A DNA stretch of 64,000 nucleotides from Archangium violaceum Cb vi76 (GCF_000733295.1 NZ_JPMI01000233.1:1-64000), one strand, 5' to 3'; numbered from the stretch's first letter, positions 1-8,944 are shown. A program made the numbers and translations. The notes: generated from the letters alone by a model not told the origin.

Positions 1-2
1 CC

Positions 3-19
3 CACGGGTTGAACCCGTG
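3..19. repeat. 17-bp perfect palindrome at left edge
   Basis: CACGGGTT and AACCCGTG face each other around a single central G. This could be a terminator or an operator of a gene lying left of the window. No gene inside the window clearly uses it. Confidence 0.4.
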
Positions 20-45
20 TGGATGCGAACCCGGGTCCACGAGAT

Positions 46-84
46 ACCCTCACCCCGTCCCTCTCCCGGAGGGAGAGGGGAAAT
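46..84. repeat. REP-like palindromic element, copy 1
   Basis: This 39-bp GC-rich element contains the inverted arms CCCTCTCCC and GGGAGAGGG. A second copy at 32037-32075, in the opposite orientation, matches at 38 of 39 positions. In both copies GAACCCGG lies a few bases outside the element (27-34 here). Short palindromes of this design are dispersed through many high-GC genomes. Here it is intergenic, just beyond the 3' end of the OsmC-like gene. Confidence 0.75.
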
Positions 85-85
85 G

Positions 86-160
86 TCCTCCGCTTGGGGA
101 AGAGTCCTCCGCTTGGGGAAGAGTCCTCCGCTTGGGGAAGAGTCCTCCGCTTGGGGACGT
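86..160. repeat. 19-bp tandem repeat, four units
   Basis: The unit TCCTCCGCTTGGGGAAGAG occurs at 86, 105 and 124. A fourth unit at 143 diverges in its last few bases. It fills the space between the palindromic element and the stop codon of the OsmC-like gene, so it would lie in that gene's 3' untranslated region. The repeat number may vary between strains. Confidence 0.85.
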
Positions 161-164
161 ATGC

Positions 165-707
165 TCAGGCCGCCACGGTGCCGCTGGTCTTCGTCACCCG
201 GCCCGAGATGGCCGTCGGGTTGAGGATGTTGTCGAACATCGGGCTCGTCTTCTCCGCCGCCTTGCGGATCTCCTCCAGCGTGGCCGCGTCCGCGTCCGTG
301 TCCACCTCGACCGTGTACTGCAACTCGGAGAAGCCCGCGCGCACCTTCGGGTCCAGGTTCAGGTAGCCCCTCAGGTCGAACGGCGCGCTCACCTTGATGC
401 GCAGGTCGCGGTAGTCCAGCCCCCTCATCCTCGCCTGCGTCACCCAGCCGATCGTCAGGCACGTGCCCAGCGAGGCCAACAGCAACTCCATCGGATCGAT
501 GTGCTGATCCTTGCCGCCCAGCGCCGTGGGCTCATCCGTCTCCAGCGTGAAGGAGCGCGCCTTCGTCACCGCCTGCGCCCCATCGCGCCACTCCGTCACC
601 GTCTCGAATCGGCCCTTGCCCGCCTCGGGGTTGGCCGATACGTGCGCCTTCGTCTTCTGGAACGTGTCGAGATCGAGCGTGCAGCAGCTGCCGGTGATGT
701 TCTCCAT
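165..707 (-). CDS. OsmC-like family protein
   Basis: 180 residues with the OsmC fold signature. The central segment DPMELLLASLGTCL carries the conserved cysteine at the start of the long central helix, and the C-terminal SPMFDNIL segment is where peroxidatic OsmC/Ohr proteins usually have CP. Here serine replaces that second cysteine, so a two-cysteine hydroperoxide reductase is doubtful; many OsmC-like proteins of this type have unknown substrates. The start at 707 is preceded by a GGAGA ribosome site. In-frame upstream starts exist but lack one. Confidence 0.85.
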   Translation of the reverse strand: MENITGSCCTLDLDTFQKTKAHVSANPEAGKGRFETVTEWRDGAQAVTKARSFTLETDEPTALGGKDQHIDPMELLLASLGTCLTIGWVTQARMRGLDYRDLRIKVSAPFDLRGYLNLDPKVRAGFSELQYTVEVDTDADAATLEEIRKAAEKTSPMFDNILNPTAISGRVTKTSGTVAA

Positions 708-783
708 GGCTGTCTCCAGATGTTCGAGGGGCATCGACGGTAGGTCGGTGCCATTCGGGGCCGCAAGCCGCCCGCACCCGGCG

Positions 784-1179
784 TCACAGTGCGCGGCGAC
801 CCCCACTCGGCGTGGCCCACGCCCAGTAGAGAAGGGTGCCCAGCACTCCCGCCCAGGGCACGTACGGGACTCCCGCGAGCACTCCATCCATGCACAGGCG
901 GATGCGGCACTCGGGCCGTTCCAACGTGGAGCAGGCCCCGAGCAGCAGCGGCGCATGGCAGGCGAGGTAACCCATGGCCAACCCTCGCAGCACGTCCCCT
1001 CGCACCCACCGGCGTGTCACCACCCGCCACAGCGTGGGCAGCGCCACCAGTGTGGCCAGCGCGCTGAGCACCAGCTTCTGCTCCCGCACCTGCGTGGCCA
1101 CCCACAGCACCCCCAGCGTCGCCAGCAGCGGCGGCCAGAGTGGGGCGTGTGGGTCTTGTTCATCCTCGGGTGCGGACAT
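784..1179 (-). CDS. small membrane protein of unknown function
   Basis: 131 residues. A short polar N terminus (MSAPEDEQDP) is followed by about four hydrophobic segments: LLATLGVLWVAT, LVLSALATLVALPTLW, LAMGYLACHAPLLLGAC and GVLGTLLYWAW. A cysteine pair flanks the third segment. I do not recognise the family. The start at 1179 was chosen because the acidic N terminus begins there and the longer frame upstream is arginine-rich and shadow-like. The ribosome site is weak. It lies just upstream of the OsmC-like gene on the same strand, 76 bp away. Confidence 0.5.
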   Translation of the reverse strand: MSAPEDEQDPHAPLWPPLLATLGVLWVATQVREQKLVLSALATLVALPTLWRVVTRRWVRGDVLRGLAMGYLACHAPLLLGACSTLERPECRIRLCMDGVLAGVPYVPWAGVLGTLLYWAWATPSGGRRAL

Positions 1180-1409
1180 GGGGAGAGGCTCACCCACGAC
1201 AGTAACAGGGCGACACTCCCCTGACGCCCTGTGTCGTCTCGTGGACCCTCGTGCTCCCCGTGCATTGCGCATTGCGTCAGCAATGAATTACTTTCATCCG
1301 GGCCAGCAGGTGGGATTAGGCGCGGCTGCCGGGCGGCCCCCGTGCAGACCAGGCGAGTGTCCCTCAGGTAACATTCGCTGCCGTGGGTGGGGGGGAAGGA
1401 GACGCGTTG

Positions 1410-2006
1410 ATGATGGCGGAAGTGCCGCAACCGGAACCCAGGAAGGTAGCGGCCATCATGTTCACGGACATGGTGGAGCTCAGCCCCGAGGCTCGGCGGG
1501 ACGAGGCGCTCAACCACGAGCTGCGCCAGGAGCATGGCCGGCTGGTACGCGGTCTGCTCTCCGGTCACGGAGGCCGGGAGATCAAACAGCTGGAGGATGG
1601 ATTCCTCGTCGAGTTCGACGAGGCCCTGCCCGCGGTGGCCTGCGCGCTGGAGCTGCAGTCGGCGCTGTGCGCGCGCAACGAATGTGTCCCGCAGACGCGC
1701 CGGGTGGAGCTGCGCATCGGCATCCACCTGGGCTCGGTGGTGCACCGGGACGGTGACATCTTCGGCGAGGGCGTCAACGTGGCCGCCCGCCTGGAGTCGC
1801 TCGCCCGGCCCGGGAGCCTCTACGTGAGCGAGCCGGTGGTGCGGCAGGTGCAGAGCCAGGTCCAGGCTCCCGTGGTGCGCCTGAGCCGGGGAGACCTGAA
1901 GAACATCCGCCTGCCGGTGCCCGTCTACCGCATCGATCCGCCCGTGCGCCGCCGCCGCGGCACGTGGATGTCGCGCCTGCGCGGCCTGCTGCGTCCCGGC
2001 AGCTGA
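1410..2006 (+). CDS. class III adenylate/guanylate cyclase
   Basis: 198 residues, essentially a stand-alone class III catalytic domain that would make cAMP or cGMP from NTP. Both metal-binding aspartates are visible (FTDMVE near the N terminus and LEDGFLVEF about 50 residues later), with the purine-selecting lysine in EIKQLEDG. The transition-state Asn and Arg are in GVNVAARLE. A basic tail (RRRRGTW) follows the domain. There is no sensor or transmembrane domain, so regulation must come from partners. AAGGAG 8 bases before ATG 1410 supports this start over the upstream GTG-like ones. Confidence 0.88.
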   Translation: MMAEVPQPEPRKVAAIMFTDMVELSPEARRDEALNHELRQEHGRLVRGLLSGHGGREIKQLEDGFLVEFDEALPAVACALELQSALCARNECVPQTRRVELRIGIHLGSVVHRDGDIFGEGVNVAARLESLARPGSLYVSEPVVRQVQSQVQAPVVRLSRGDLKNIRLPVPVYRIDPPVRRRRGTWMSRLRGLLRPGS

Positions 2007-2044
2007 GCACTCGCGTGGACCGGGGCGCTATATGGTGCGCCCCC

Positions 2045-2725
2045 ATGAAAGAGCTCACCCTCGTCGTCGCCTCGAAGAACTACTCCTCCTGGTCGCTGCG
2101 GCCCTACCTCGCGCTCGCCCACACCGGACAGCCCTTCCGCGAGGTGGTGGTGCCGCTGGGCCAGGCGGACACCGCCGCGAGCATCGCGAAGTACTCGCCC
2201 AGTGGCCGGGTGCCGGCGCTGCTGTACGGGGACCTCGCCATCTGGGACTCGCTGGCCATCTGCGAGTACCTGGCCGAGCAGTTCCCCCAGGCGAAGCTGT
2301 GGCCCCAGGACAGCGCCGCCCGCGCCATGGCCCGCTCCGTCACCGCGGAGATGCACTCGGGCTTCTCCCACCTGCGCAACCACATGCCCATGAACCTCCA
2401 CGCCCGCAGGCCCGGCGAGGGCCGCGCCCCTGGCGTCGCCGAGGACATCTCCCGCATCACCTCGCTGTGGACGGAGTGCCGGCGGCGTTTCGGGCAGGGC
2501 GGGCCGTTCCTCTTCGGCGCCTTCTCCATCGCGGATGCCTTCTACGCGCCCGTCGTCACGCGCTTCGTCACCTATGACGTGGAGCTGGACGCGGAGGGCG
2601 CCGCCTGGCGGGACGCGGTGCTCGCCCTGCCGGCGATGAAGGCCTGGACCGAGGCCGCCCGCCACGAGCCGCCCGTGGCGCGTTACGAGAAGAACCAGGC
2701 GCCTGCTACAGCCCCAGCGCCTTGA
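2045..2725 (+). CDS. glutathione S-transferase family protein
   Basis: 226 residues with an N-terminal thioredoxin-fold GST domain. It contains KNYSSWSLRPYLAL (the active-site serine region), SGRVPALL with the cis-proline and IWDSLAICEYLAE with the glutathione-contacting DS pair. A helical C-terminal domain with FSIADAFYAPVV (N-capping box) follows. It probably conjugates or isomerises a small molecule with glutathione; the substrate is unknown. It starts 39 bp after the cyclase and its 3' end overlaps the convergent HAD gene by 20 bp. Confidence 0.9.
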   Translation: MKELTLVVASKNYSSWSLRPYLALAHTGQPFREVVVPLGQADTAASIAKYSPSGRVPALLYGDLAIWDSLAICEYLAEQFPQAKLWPQDSAARAMARSVTAEMHSGFSHLRNHMPMNLHARRPGEGRAPGVAEDISRITSLWTECRRRFGQGGPFLFGAFSIADAFYAPVVTRFVTYDVELDAEGAAWRDAVLALPAMKAWTEAARHEPPVARYEKNQAPATAPAP

Positions 2726-3308
2726 GGTGTGTGTCGAAGGCCTGGGCGGTGGTGAAGAGGTGGCCGCGGATGCCCAGCGCGCTCGCGGCCTGGACGAACT
2801 CGGGGATGTCGTCGAAGAAGGCGGCCTCGTGCGGCTCGCAGCCCGCGTGCTTCAGGGCCTCCTGGTAGATGGCGGGCTCGGGCTTCACCAGGCCCACCTC
2901 GCAGCTGAGCACCAGGTGATCGAAGCGCTTCAGCACCGGCAGCCTCGGCCGCAGCCATTCCATGTGCAGCACGTTGGTGTTGGACAGCAGCACCAGCTTC
3001 ACCCGCCCCACCAGCCCCTCCACCCGCGGCAGCACCGCCTCGTGCACGGTGAAGTGGCTGCTCCACAGGGCGTTGAACTCCTCGGCCGGCAGGTCCACCC
3101 CCAGCGCGCCACACACGTCGCGCCGGATGCCCTCGGCGCCGACGAGGCCCCGGTTGGCCGCCGTCCAGCCCGCGCCCGCCAACCGGCGCTCGGCCTCCGC
3201 GGGCGCTAGCCCCGCCCTCGTCCCCAGCCTGCGGAACAGCAGGGCATTGTCGTGGAAGACGAGGACGTTGCCGAGGTCCAGGATGAGGGCGCGAAGAGGG
3301 GGGCTCAT
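2706..3308 (-). CDS. HAD-superfamily hydrolase, YihX-like
   Basis: 200 residues with all four HAD motifs. Motif I is LILDLGNVLVFHD, where the usual second aspartate is glycine, as in YihX-like sugar phosphatases. Motif II is LLSNTN, motif III is the lysine of GLVKPEPAIYQ, and motif IV is FFDDIPEF. A helical cap of about 70 residues sits between motifs I and II, which fits subfamily IA phosphatases or haloacid-dehalogenase relatives. The start lies 10 bp after the chemoreceptor stop, so the two genes are probably co-transcribed. Confidence 0.87.
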   Translation of the reverse strand: MSPPLRALILDLGNVLVFHDNALLFRRLGTRAGLAPAEAERRLAGAGWTAANRGLVGAEGIRRDVCGALGVDLPAEEFNALWSSHFTVHEAVLPRVEGLVGRVKLVLLSNTNVLHMEWLRPRLPVLKRFDHLVLSCEVGLVKPEPAIYQEALKHAGCEPHEAAFFDDIPEFVQAASALGIRGHLFTTAQAFDTHLKALGL

Positions 3309-3318
3309 GGACCGGGTT

Positions 3319-5214
3319 TTATACCCGGTAGCTGCGCGCCACGTGCTGCATCTGCTCGGCCACCTCGCGCAACGCCTGCGTGACGCGCTGGGTGGCCTGC
3401 AGCCCCACCATGGTGTCGTGCATCAGGCTGGAGAGGTCCGTCAGGGCGCTGAAGATTTCGTTGATGCCCGCGTTCTGCTGGCTCACCGCGCCGGAGATCT
3501 GCCGCACCGCGTTCATGTTGTCCTGCACGATTTCAGTGAGGGCGTGGATGCTCTCGCCGCTGGTGCGCACCTGGTCCATGCCCGCCTCCATGCGCGCATG
3601 GCCCTGCTCGTTGAGCTCCACCGTCTTGATGATGGCCTGGGTGATGTCCTCGAGCAGCCCGCCCACCTGGGCGGTGGACTGGATGGACTGGTTGGCCAGG
3701 GTGCGGATCTCCTTGGCCACGATGCCAAAGCCCTTGCCATGCTCGCCGGAGCGCACCGCCTCGATGGCCGCGTTGAGCGCCAGCATGTTGGAGCGGTCCG
3801 CCAGCCCCTTCACCGTCTGGGTGATGCCGCCGATGCGCTGGGCGCGCTCGTTGAGCCCGCTGATCTGCTCGGACATCTCGTTCACCTGGTCGCGCAGCGC
3901 CTGGAAGCCGCCCATGCTCTCGGCGAGGGCGCGGGCGCTCCCGTGGCCGAGCTCCTCGGCGCGCGTGGCCACCGTCAGCACCGCGGCGGCCCGCTCGGCC
4001 GCCACCTCCGACGTCTGTTTGATTTCCTGCGCTGTCACTTGCGTCTGTTGGAGCGCCGCGGCCTGGCGGGTGAGGTTGCTCTCCTCCTGCTCGGCGGCGC
4101 GCGTCAGCTCGGCCACGGTGTCGGTGAGCACCTGCGTGCCGCGCTGCAGGCTCTCGGTCGTCTCGCGCAGGTGGTCCACCAGCTGCACGAAGGAGCGGGC
4201 CAGCTCGCCCACCTCGTCGTCGGAGCGCACGTCGGGCTTCTGGGTGAGGTCTCCCTCCTGGACGATGCGGTGCACGACCTGGCTCAGCCGGGTGATGGGC
4301 GCGGTGATGCCGCGCGACAGCAGCAGGGCGGCCAGGGCGGCCAGCACCACCACGGCCATCACCGCCACCGCGGTGCCGACGCGCAGCTGGTTCATCGTGG
4401 CGTAGACCTCCTCGGGGTCCGAGAGGGCCACGAAGCGCCAGCCATCGCCCACGTCCGGAATCTCCGGCCCGTTGATGGCCTGCTCGGCCACGGCGTCGGG
4501 AATGTTCCAGGCGTCCTTGCCCCGCGAGTCGAAGAGCACCGTGCCCGAGGCGGTGCGCACCTCCAGGGCGAAGCTCTCGTTCTTGCGCGAGCGGGCGCGG
4601 GCCAGCGCGGCCTTCACCACCTCGCCCACCTGGCCCCAGTCATACGCCGCCAGCAGCACGCCCATCCGCCGCCCGCCCCGTGACTCCATCACCGGCGCCG
4701 CCAGGTGCAGCACCTGCATGCCGAAGACGGGGTCCTCGTGCGTGAGCGTCGCGCTGGTGAAGCGCCCCTCCTGGGCCGCCTTGAACCAGGCCGAGTCGCG
4801 CACCACCGCCTCCTGCCCCGCGAAGGAGTCGCGCAGCGCCGGCGTACTGGCGGACACGGCCCGGCCGTCGTCGGTGAAGAGCACCAGTCCGGTGAAGGTG
4901 GTGTAGCGCAACTGCAGCCGCGACAGCACCCCGTCGCTCAGCGCATGGCTGTCGCGCTGCAGGGACTCGCGCAGCAGCGTGTCCTCGGCCCAGCTGCGCA
5001 CGCTCGTCTCGCGCTCCGCCAGCGAGGCCTCCACCAGATCCTTCAGGCCCTCCGCCTCGATGCGGAGCATCTCGTGCACCTGCGCCTGCATCATCTGTTG
5101 GGTGGTGGTGACCCCCGCCAGGGTGGAGAGCAGCAGCGGCGTGACGGCCAGCAGGGTGACGTACAGCGTCAGGCGGCCGCGCAGCTTGAGGGTGCCGATC
5201 AGGGGAAGTTTCAT
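3319..5214 (-). CDS. methyl-accepting chemotaxis protein
   Basis: 631 residues. A transmembrane segment near residues 14-38 is followed by a periplasmic double-Cache-like sensor to about residue 275. A second membrane segment ([17 protein letters not shown]) precedes a HAMP domain beginning [10 protein letters not shown]. The long coiled-coil signalling domain has its hairpin tip around [20 protein letters not shown], where CheA and CheW bind. No CheW/CheA gene lies nearby. The HAD gene follows in the same transcript. The product likely feeds a gliding or chemosensory pathway; the ligand is unknown. Confidence 0.95.
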   Translation of the reverse strand: MKLPLIGTLKLRGRLTLYVTLLAVTPLLLSTLAGVTTTQQMMQAQVHEMLRIEAEGLKDLVEASLAERETSVRSWAEDTLLRESLQRDSHALSDGVLSRLQLRYTTFTGLVLFTDDGRAVSASTPALRDSFAGQEAVVRDSAWFKAAQEGRFTSATLTHEDPVFGMQVLHLAAPVMESRGGRRMGVLLAAYDWGQVGEVVKAALARARSRKNESFALEVRTASGTVLFDSRGKDAWNIPDAVAEQAINGPEIPDVGDGWRFVALSDPEEVYATMNQLRVGTAVAVMAVVVLAALAALLLSRGITAPITRLSQVVHRIVQEGDLTQKPDVRSDDEVGELARSFVQLVDHLRETTESLQRGTQVLTDTVAELTRAAEQEESNLTRQAAALQQTQVTAQEIKQTSEVAAERAAAVLTVATRAEELGHGSARALAESMGGFQALRDQVNEMSEQISGLNERAQRIGGITQTVKGLADRSNMLALNAAIEAVRSGEHGKGFGIVAKEIRTLANQSIQSTAQVGGLLEDITQAIIKTVELNEQGHARMEAGMDQVRTSGESIHALTEIVQDNMNAVRQISGAVSQQNAGINEIFSALTDLSSLMHDTMVGLQATQRVTQALREVAEQMQHVARSYRV

Positions 5215-5358
5215 GAATCTCGTGACGTCCGCTGGGAGGCGCCGAGAGGGACTCCAATGTCCTCACGGCCGACGCCCCCCTCCTGTACCACGGAGCGCGT
5301 CCTGGCGGAGGGGGCACGTTCCAGGTTGTGGGTCCAGGTGGGAGGCCCAGACGGACGA

Positions 5359-5387
5359 GGCCCGGAGCACGCAGGGAGCTCCGGGCC
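5359..5387 (-). terminator. putative terminator after the host-attachment-like gene
   Basis: A perfect 10-bp stem (GGCCCGGAGC with GCTCCGGGCC) encloses a 9-nt loop, 23 bp past the stop codon of the 5410-5844 gene. There is no long U tract, which is common for terminators in GC-rich genomes. Confidence 0.6.
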
Positions 5388-5409
5388 GCCTGTCTGTCCA
5401 CTTGCCTAC

Positions 5410-5844
5410 CTAGGAGAGCGGGATGCGCTCGGGCAGCTCGCGGTCCGGCACGTTCACGTAGTCCGCCCGGAAGTCGAGCATCAGCCGCTGGTGCACGCGG
5501 GGGCTGATGAGCTTGCGCAGCATGCCGAGCAGCCCGGGTGGGGCGGCGATCACCAGCCGGTCATAGGCGTGGTCGTTGAAGCCGCGCTCCAGGCGGGCGG
5601 CGAGCTCGCGGGCGAAGCGGTCGACTTCCAGCTGCTGACGAGCATCGGGCTGGTTCTCGGGTTGGGGTTTGTTCAGGGAGCCGGCGTTGGGGTTGTCCGG
5701 CTGGTTGAGCAGCCGTCCGGACAAGGACCGGCTCTCCTCGTGGTGGAACTCCTCCTTGAGGTTCCAGACCTCCGCGCGCTCGTCCGTCGCGAAGAGCTTG
5801 GCCCGGCTCCCATTGGCCACCAATATCCACAGCGCGTCCGCCAT
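5410..5844 (-). CDS. host-attachment-like protein (BaeRF/AttA family)
   Basis: 144 residues beginning MADALWILVANGSRAKLF, the typical opening of the host-attachment protein family (PF10116-like), whose fold is related to archaeal release-factor/Rossmann proteins. A charged Gln/Asn-rich linker (residues about 45-70) is followed by the second half FARELAARLERGF and VIAAPPGLLGMLRK. The family was named for Agrobacterium host attachment, but its biochemical role is not settled. It is read away from the M20 peptidase gene across a roughly 200-bp divergent spacer. Confidence 0.8.
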   Translation of the reverse strand: MADALWILVANGSRAKLFATDERAEVWNLKEEFHHEESRSLSGRLLNQPDNPNAGSLNKPQPENQPDARQQLEVDRFARELAARLERGFNDHAYDRLVIAAPPGLLGMLRKLISPRVHQRLMLDFRADYVNVPDRELPERIPLS

Positions 5845-6041
5845 CGTTCATCCTCCTGCTCCTTGAGGTGCGGACCCCCACCGTCCCCGGCAAGCTTCCT
5901 CCCTCCGGGGGACGCGTGCCGGGGCGCCGGGCGGGCGGGCGCCGGGGCACCTTCCCTGGAGCCGGGGGCCTGGCATATGCCCGGGGGACGACCGGGGATG
6001 CACCCCGGGGAGTGACGCTTTTCGGCGGGAGGCCGAGGACG

Positions 6042-7205
6042 ATGCGCGAGATGGGTGAAGCGGCGGCCAGCTGGCTGGTGGGCAGGCTGGGGGAGATGGA
6101 GGAAGCGCTCGCCGCGCTGGTGGAGGTGAACTCGTGGACGGAGAACGCGGAGGGTGGCCGCGAGGTGGGCGCCCTGCTGCGTGAGCAGTTCACGATGCCG
6201 GGGCTGGTGGGCGAGGTGGTCCCCAGCACGCGGTACGCGGACCACCTGGTGTTCCGCTCGGAGGGCCGGGCGGGGCTCCAGCCGGTGGCGCTGGTGGGCC
6301 ACCTGGACACGGTGTTCCCCCCGGGCAGGTTCGAGGGCTACCGGAAGGACGGGGCGCTGCGGCGCGGGCCGGGCGTGCTGGACATGAAGGGTGGGCTCGT
6401 CGTCATCGCCTGGGCCCTCAAGGCGCTCGCGGCGTCGGGGGGCCTGGACAAGCTGCCGCCGCTGCGGCTGGTGGTGGTGTCGGACGAGGAGGTGGGCTCG
6501 CCCGAGGGCACTGGCGTCATCCGCGAGGCCATCGCCGGGGCGGGGGCGTGTCTCGTCTTCGAGTCGGGCCGGGCGGCGGACGCCATCATCACCCGGCGCA
6601 AGGGCACCGGCATGGCCACGGCGGTGGCGCACGGCAAGGCGGCCCACGCGGGCAACGCGCACCAGGAGGGGGCCAATGCGTTGTGGGCGCTCGCCCGTTT
6701 CGTGGACCGGGTGCAGCAGCTCACCGACTACCCGCGTGGCATCACCGTCAACGTGGGCAAGGTGACGGGCGGCCAGGGGAAGAACACGGTGCCGGACCAC
6801 GCGGTGGCGGAGGTGGACCTGCGCTTCTGCACGCGCGCGGATGGAGAGGACCTGGTGCTGCGCTTCCAGCGGGCGGCCGAGGAGTCCGCGGCCAGTGTTC
6901 CCGGCACGCGCATCGAGGTGAAGGGTGGGGTGGCTCGCGAGCCGCTGGAGCGCACCGAGGCCTCCGCGGCGCTGATGGCGGCGTATGGCGCGTGTGCCCA
7001 CGCCTCCGGGTTGGGCCATGGCGAGGCGCCGCTGGTGGGTGGTGGCTCGGACGCGAGCACCTCGTCCTCCATGGGAATTCCGTCCATCGACGGGCTGGGC
7101 CCCCGGGGCAAGGGCTTCCACACGGTGGATGAGTTCATCGAGGTGGATACCCTGATTCCCAAGGCCCAGGCGCTGGTGCGCTACCTCGCGTCGCGCGCGG
7201 GGTAG
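6042..7205 (+). CDS. M20 family metallopeptidase, carboxypeptidase G2-like
   Basis: 387 residues. Metal and catalytic residues of the two-zinc M20 family are all present: His of GHLDTVFPPG (about residue 87), Asp of VLDMKGG (about 115), the Glu pair of SDEEVGSPEG (about 148), Glu of VFESGR (about 174) and the C-terminal His of KGFHTVDEF (about 358). A dimerisation insert with AHAGNAHQEGANA sits between. There is no signal peptide from this start, so it is predicted cytoplasmic. GGGAGG 8 bases before ATG 6042 sets the start. Likely activity is removal of a C-terminal residue or N-acyl group; the substrate is unknown. Confidence 0.9.
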   Translation: MREMGEAAASWLVGRLGEMEEALAALVEVNSWTENAEGGREVGALLREQFTMPGLVGEVVPSTRYADHLVFRSEGRAGLQPVALVGHLDTVFPPGRFEGYRKDGALRRGPGVLDMKGGLVVIAWALKALAASGGLDKLPPLRLVVVSDEEVGSPEGTGVIREAIAGAGACLVFESGRAADAIITRRKGTGMATAVAHGKAAHAGNAHQEGANALWALARFVDRVQQLTDYPRGITVNVGKVTGGQGKNTVPDHAVAEVDLRFCTRADGEDLVLRFQRAAEESAASVPGTRIEVKGGVAREPLERTEASAALMAAYGACAHASGLGHGEAPLVGGGSDASTSSSMGIPSIDGLGPRGKGFHTVDEFIEVDTLIPKAQALVRYLASRAG

Positions 7206-7260
7206 GACTCTGGTTGGAGGTGGGCGGGGCCGGTGATGGCTCCGCTCCCAGGAGGAGACG

Positions 7261-7731
7261 TCAGACTTCCTCGTCGGGCAGCAGGGTGACGAGCAGTTCG
7301 TCGTCAGGGCCGAGAGGGCGCCAGCCGGGCGGCGGTGGCGTGGCGCGGAGCGCTGCCCGGGCCTGCTTGACACGTACCTTGTGCGTTTCCGGGGTGTATG
7401 CGGTCCACGTGCCGAGCGCCAGGGCTATCTCTCCACGGGTTGCGTCGTCCATGACGGACGGCCAGCCTTCAGGGATGCTCTCGAACAACATGCGTACGAG
7501 CATACTGCGCACCAGACGAGTGACCTGCTTGTGCTGCTCCGCCTCGCCGAGCAACCCGCTGAATACCTGCACCCCGGCGATATCGTCTGGACCAAGCTCC
7601 TCGGCCAGCTTCACCAACGAGGCCGTAGGGCGAGCCTCGGCGAAGGCGGTGAGTGAATCGTAACCACGCTCGCGGACACGCTCGTACAGGCGCGCCTTCA
7701 CGTTGCCCCGCCACGCACGTCCGTCGCTCAT
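7261..7731 (-). CDS. putative immunity protein for SitA-like toxin, copy 1
   Basis: 156 residues, acidic and without signal or membrane segments, so predicted cytoplasmic. Its start overlaps the toxin stop by 4 bp (ATGA), giving coupled translation. A close paralogue lies at 51638-52108, again directly after a toxin paralogue. Shared blocks include KARLYERVRERGYDSLTAF, AEELGPDD and GPDDELLV. Position and pairing imply a neutralising role. I infer this from context, because the family is not one I can name with certainty. Confidence 0.7.
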   Translation of the reverse strand: MSDGRAWRGNVKARLYERVRERGYDSLTAFAEARPTASLVKLAEELGPDDIAGVQVFSGLLGEAEQHKQVTRLVRSMLVRMLFESIPEGWPSVMDDATRGEIALALGTWTAYTPETHKVRVKQARAALRATPPPPGWRPLGPDDELLVTLLPDEEV

Positions 7732-8795
7732 CGCCCTCTCCTGCGGATGAATTTCATCGGGATTCCGTACTCCTTCATGCGCTCCGCGACGTTCTTGAGG
7801 ATTTCATTTCGTGTCAGCATCCGACCAGCATCAGCTTCGGCTTCGAGCAGCGTCTCCATGATCATGCGGTTCCACTCACCGGGCCATGTGCGCCCCAGCT
7901 TCCAGTTCCCCCCACCGTGGATGGCCTGATGGTGTGCTTGCTCCAGCCTGACGCAGAACCGGTCGATGTCCATCTCGCCGGTGAAGCCGCGCTTGTTGAA
8001 CCACTCGCGGAACTCCTGTGGCATGACGTGGTGCCCCGGTGGCTCGGCCATGCCAGCTCCCGCTCTGTCCGTCACGCGCATGCCCCGCACCTCGGGCCCC
8101 TCGCCCAGCGCCTCACGCACGCCGCGCGGCAGCTCGCCGTGCGCCATCATCACCTGACCGGCCTGAATCCGCACCGCCGCGCTCACGGCGGGCAATGAGA
8201 GGACGCCCGCCCGCACCAGCCGCCGCATCATCTCCACCCACTCGGCGGAGACGACCATGCGCGTGCCCATCATCACTCCGCCAGAGCCCACCATGAACCC
8301 CATGCCCAGCGTGGCGGGAGCCGCCGCACGCAGCGCGGGCAGGGTGAACTTCAGTGCCGACAACAGAGTGAGCGCCTCCACGGACTCCTTGTATTCGAGG
8401 TGGCGGACGAAGAGGCCGTTGCCCGCGCCAGCGATGCCCTGGTGGCTGGCCCTGAGTGTGGACATCTCACGGGAGATGCGGTGGGCAGAGGCGGACACCT
8501 CGTCCACGGCCCCGAGAAACGCCAGATGTGCCGCCAGGGCGCTCCCAGTGTCTTCCACGCCGCCCGGGTCCACCACCGGCCCTGTCTCTCGCGGGCCCTG
8601 GCGGAGGTGCAACCGCTGCGGCCTCTCGGACTCGGGTGCGGACGGCTCATCCGGGCCTCCAACCCAGCCATGCGTGGCCCCCTCGCGCGGCGCGTAGCGC
8701 AGGTGCGTCCCCTGTCCAGGCGGTGGAGTCAGCGGCGCACAGCCATTGGACAGCAGGGCCAGGGCGAGCAGCACGGCCAGCGAGCTGGAAGTCAT
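7728..8795 (-). CDS. SitA-like (DUF2380 type) lipoprotein toxin, HNH-like C terminus
   Basis: 355 residues. A lipoprotein signal (LAVLLALALLSNGC, with a relaxed lipobox) is followed by a proline-rich linker and a helical region with VEALTLLSALKFTLPALRAAAP. The C-terminal module has GHHVMPQEF (His255-His256), a second pair HH at 288-289, His293 and GGNW (297-298), the layout of HHxxP...HxxxH HNH-type nucleases in polymorphic toxins. This family is confined largely to myxobacteria, where Sit lipoproteins pass between kin cells by outer-membrane exchange. Compared with the copy at 52112-53290 it lacks about 140 residues between FVRHLEY and KESVEAL. GGAGG precedes ATG 8795. Confidence 0.75.
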   Translation of the reverse strand: MTSSSLAVLLALALLSNGCAPLTPPPGQGTHLRYAPREGATHGWVGGPDEPSAPESERPQRLHLRQGPRETGPVVDPGGVEDTGSALAAHLAFLGAVDEVSASAHRISREMSTLRASHQGIAGAGNGLFVRHLEYKESVEALTLLSALKFTLPALRAAAPATLGMGFMVGSGGVMMGTRMVVSAEWVEMMRRLVRAGVLSLPAVSAAVRIQAGQVMMAHGELPRGVREALGEGPEVRGMRVTDRAGAGMAEPPGHHVMPQEFREWFNKRGFTGEMDIDRFCVRLEQAHHQAIHGGGNWKLGRTWPGEWNRMIMETLLEAEADAGRMLTRNEILKNVAERMKEYGIPMKFIRRRGR

Positions 8796-8912
8796 CAGCG
8801 CCTCCGTGGAGGACTTCCAGTCTACTCGTGAATGACCCAACAGTGGCGAAGCCGTGGCAGGCGGCGGGAGCAGCCAGGTGCTGGTGGCTGCGTCAGCTGT
8901 CGCCATCCCGAT

Positions 8913-8931
8913 GGGCATGGCTGCCGTGCCC
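8913..8931 (-). terminator. possible stem-loop between membrane gene and toxin 1
   Basis: GGGCATGG and CCGTGCCC form an 8-bp stem with one G-T pair and a 3-nt loop, in the 149-bp gap after the stop of the 8945-9526 gene. It could end that transcript before the toxin operon. No U tract follows. Confidence 0.3.
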
Positions 8932-8944
8932 GATGCCGCGATGC

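Noticed and set aside
2962..4683. Long open frame opposite the chemoreceptor gene
   Set aside because: Composition is His/Leu/Gly/Arg-rich and typical of an antisense shadow in GC-rich DNA; the opposite strand has clear MCP domains.
5868..6041. Upstream extension of the M20 peptidase
   Set aside because: Gly/Arg/Pro-rich and low complexity; the ribosome site is at the downstream ATG 6042.
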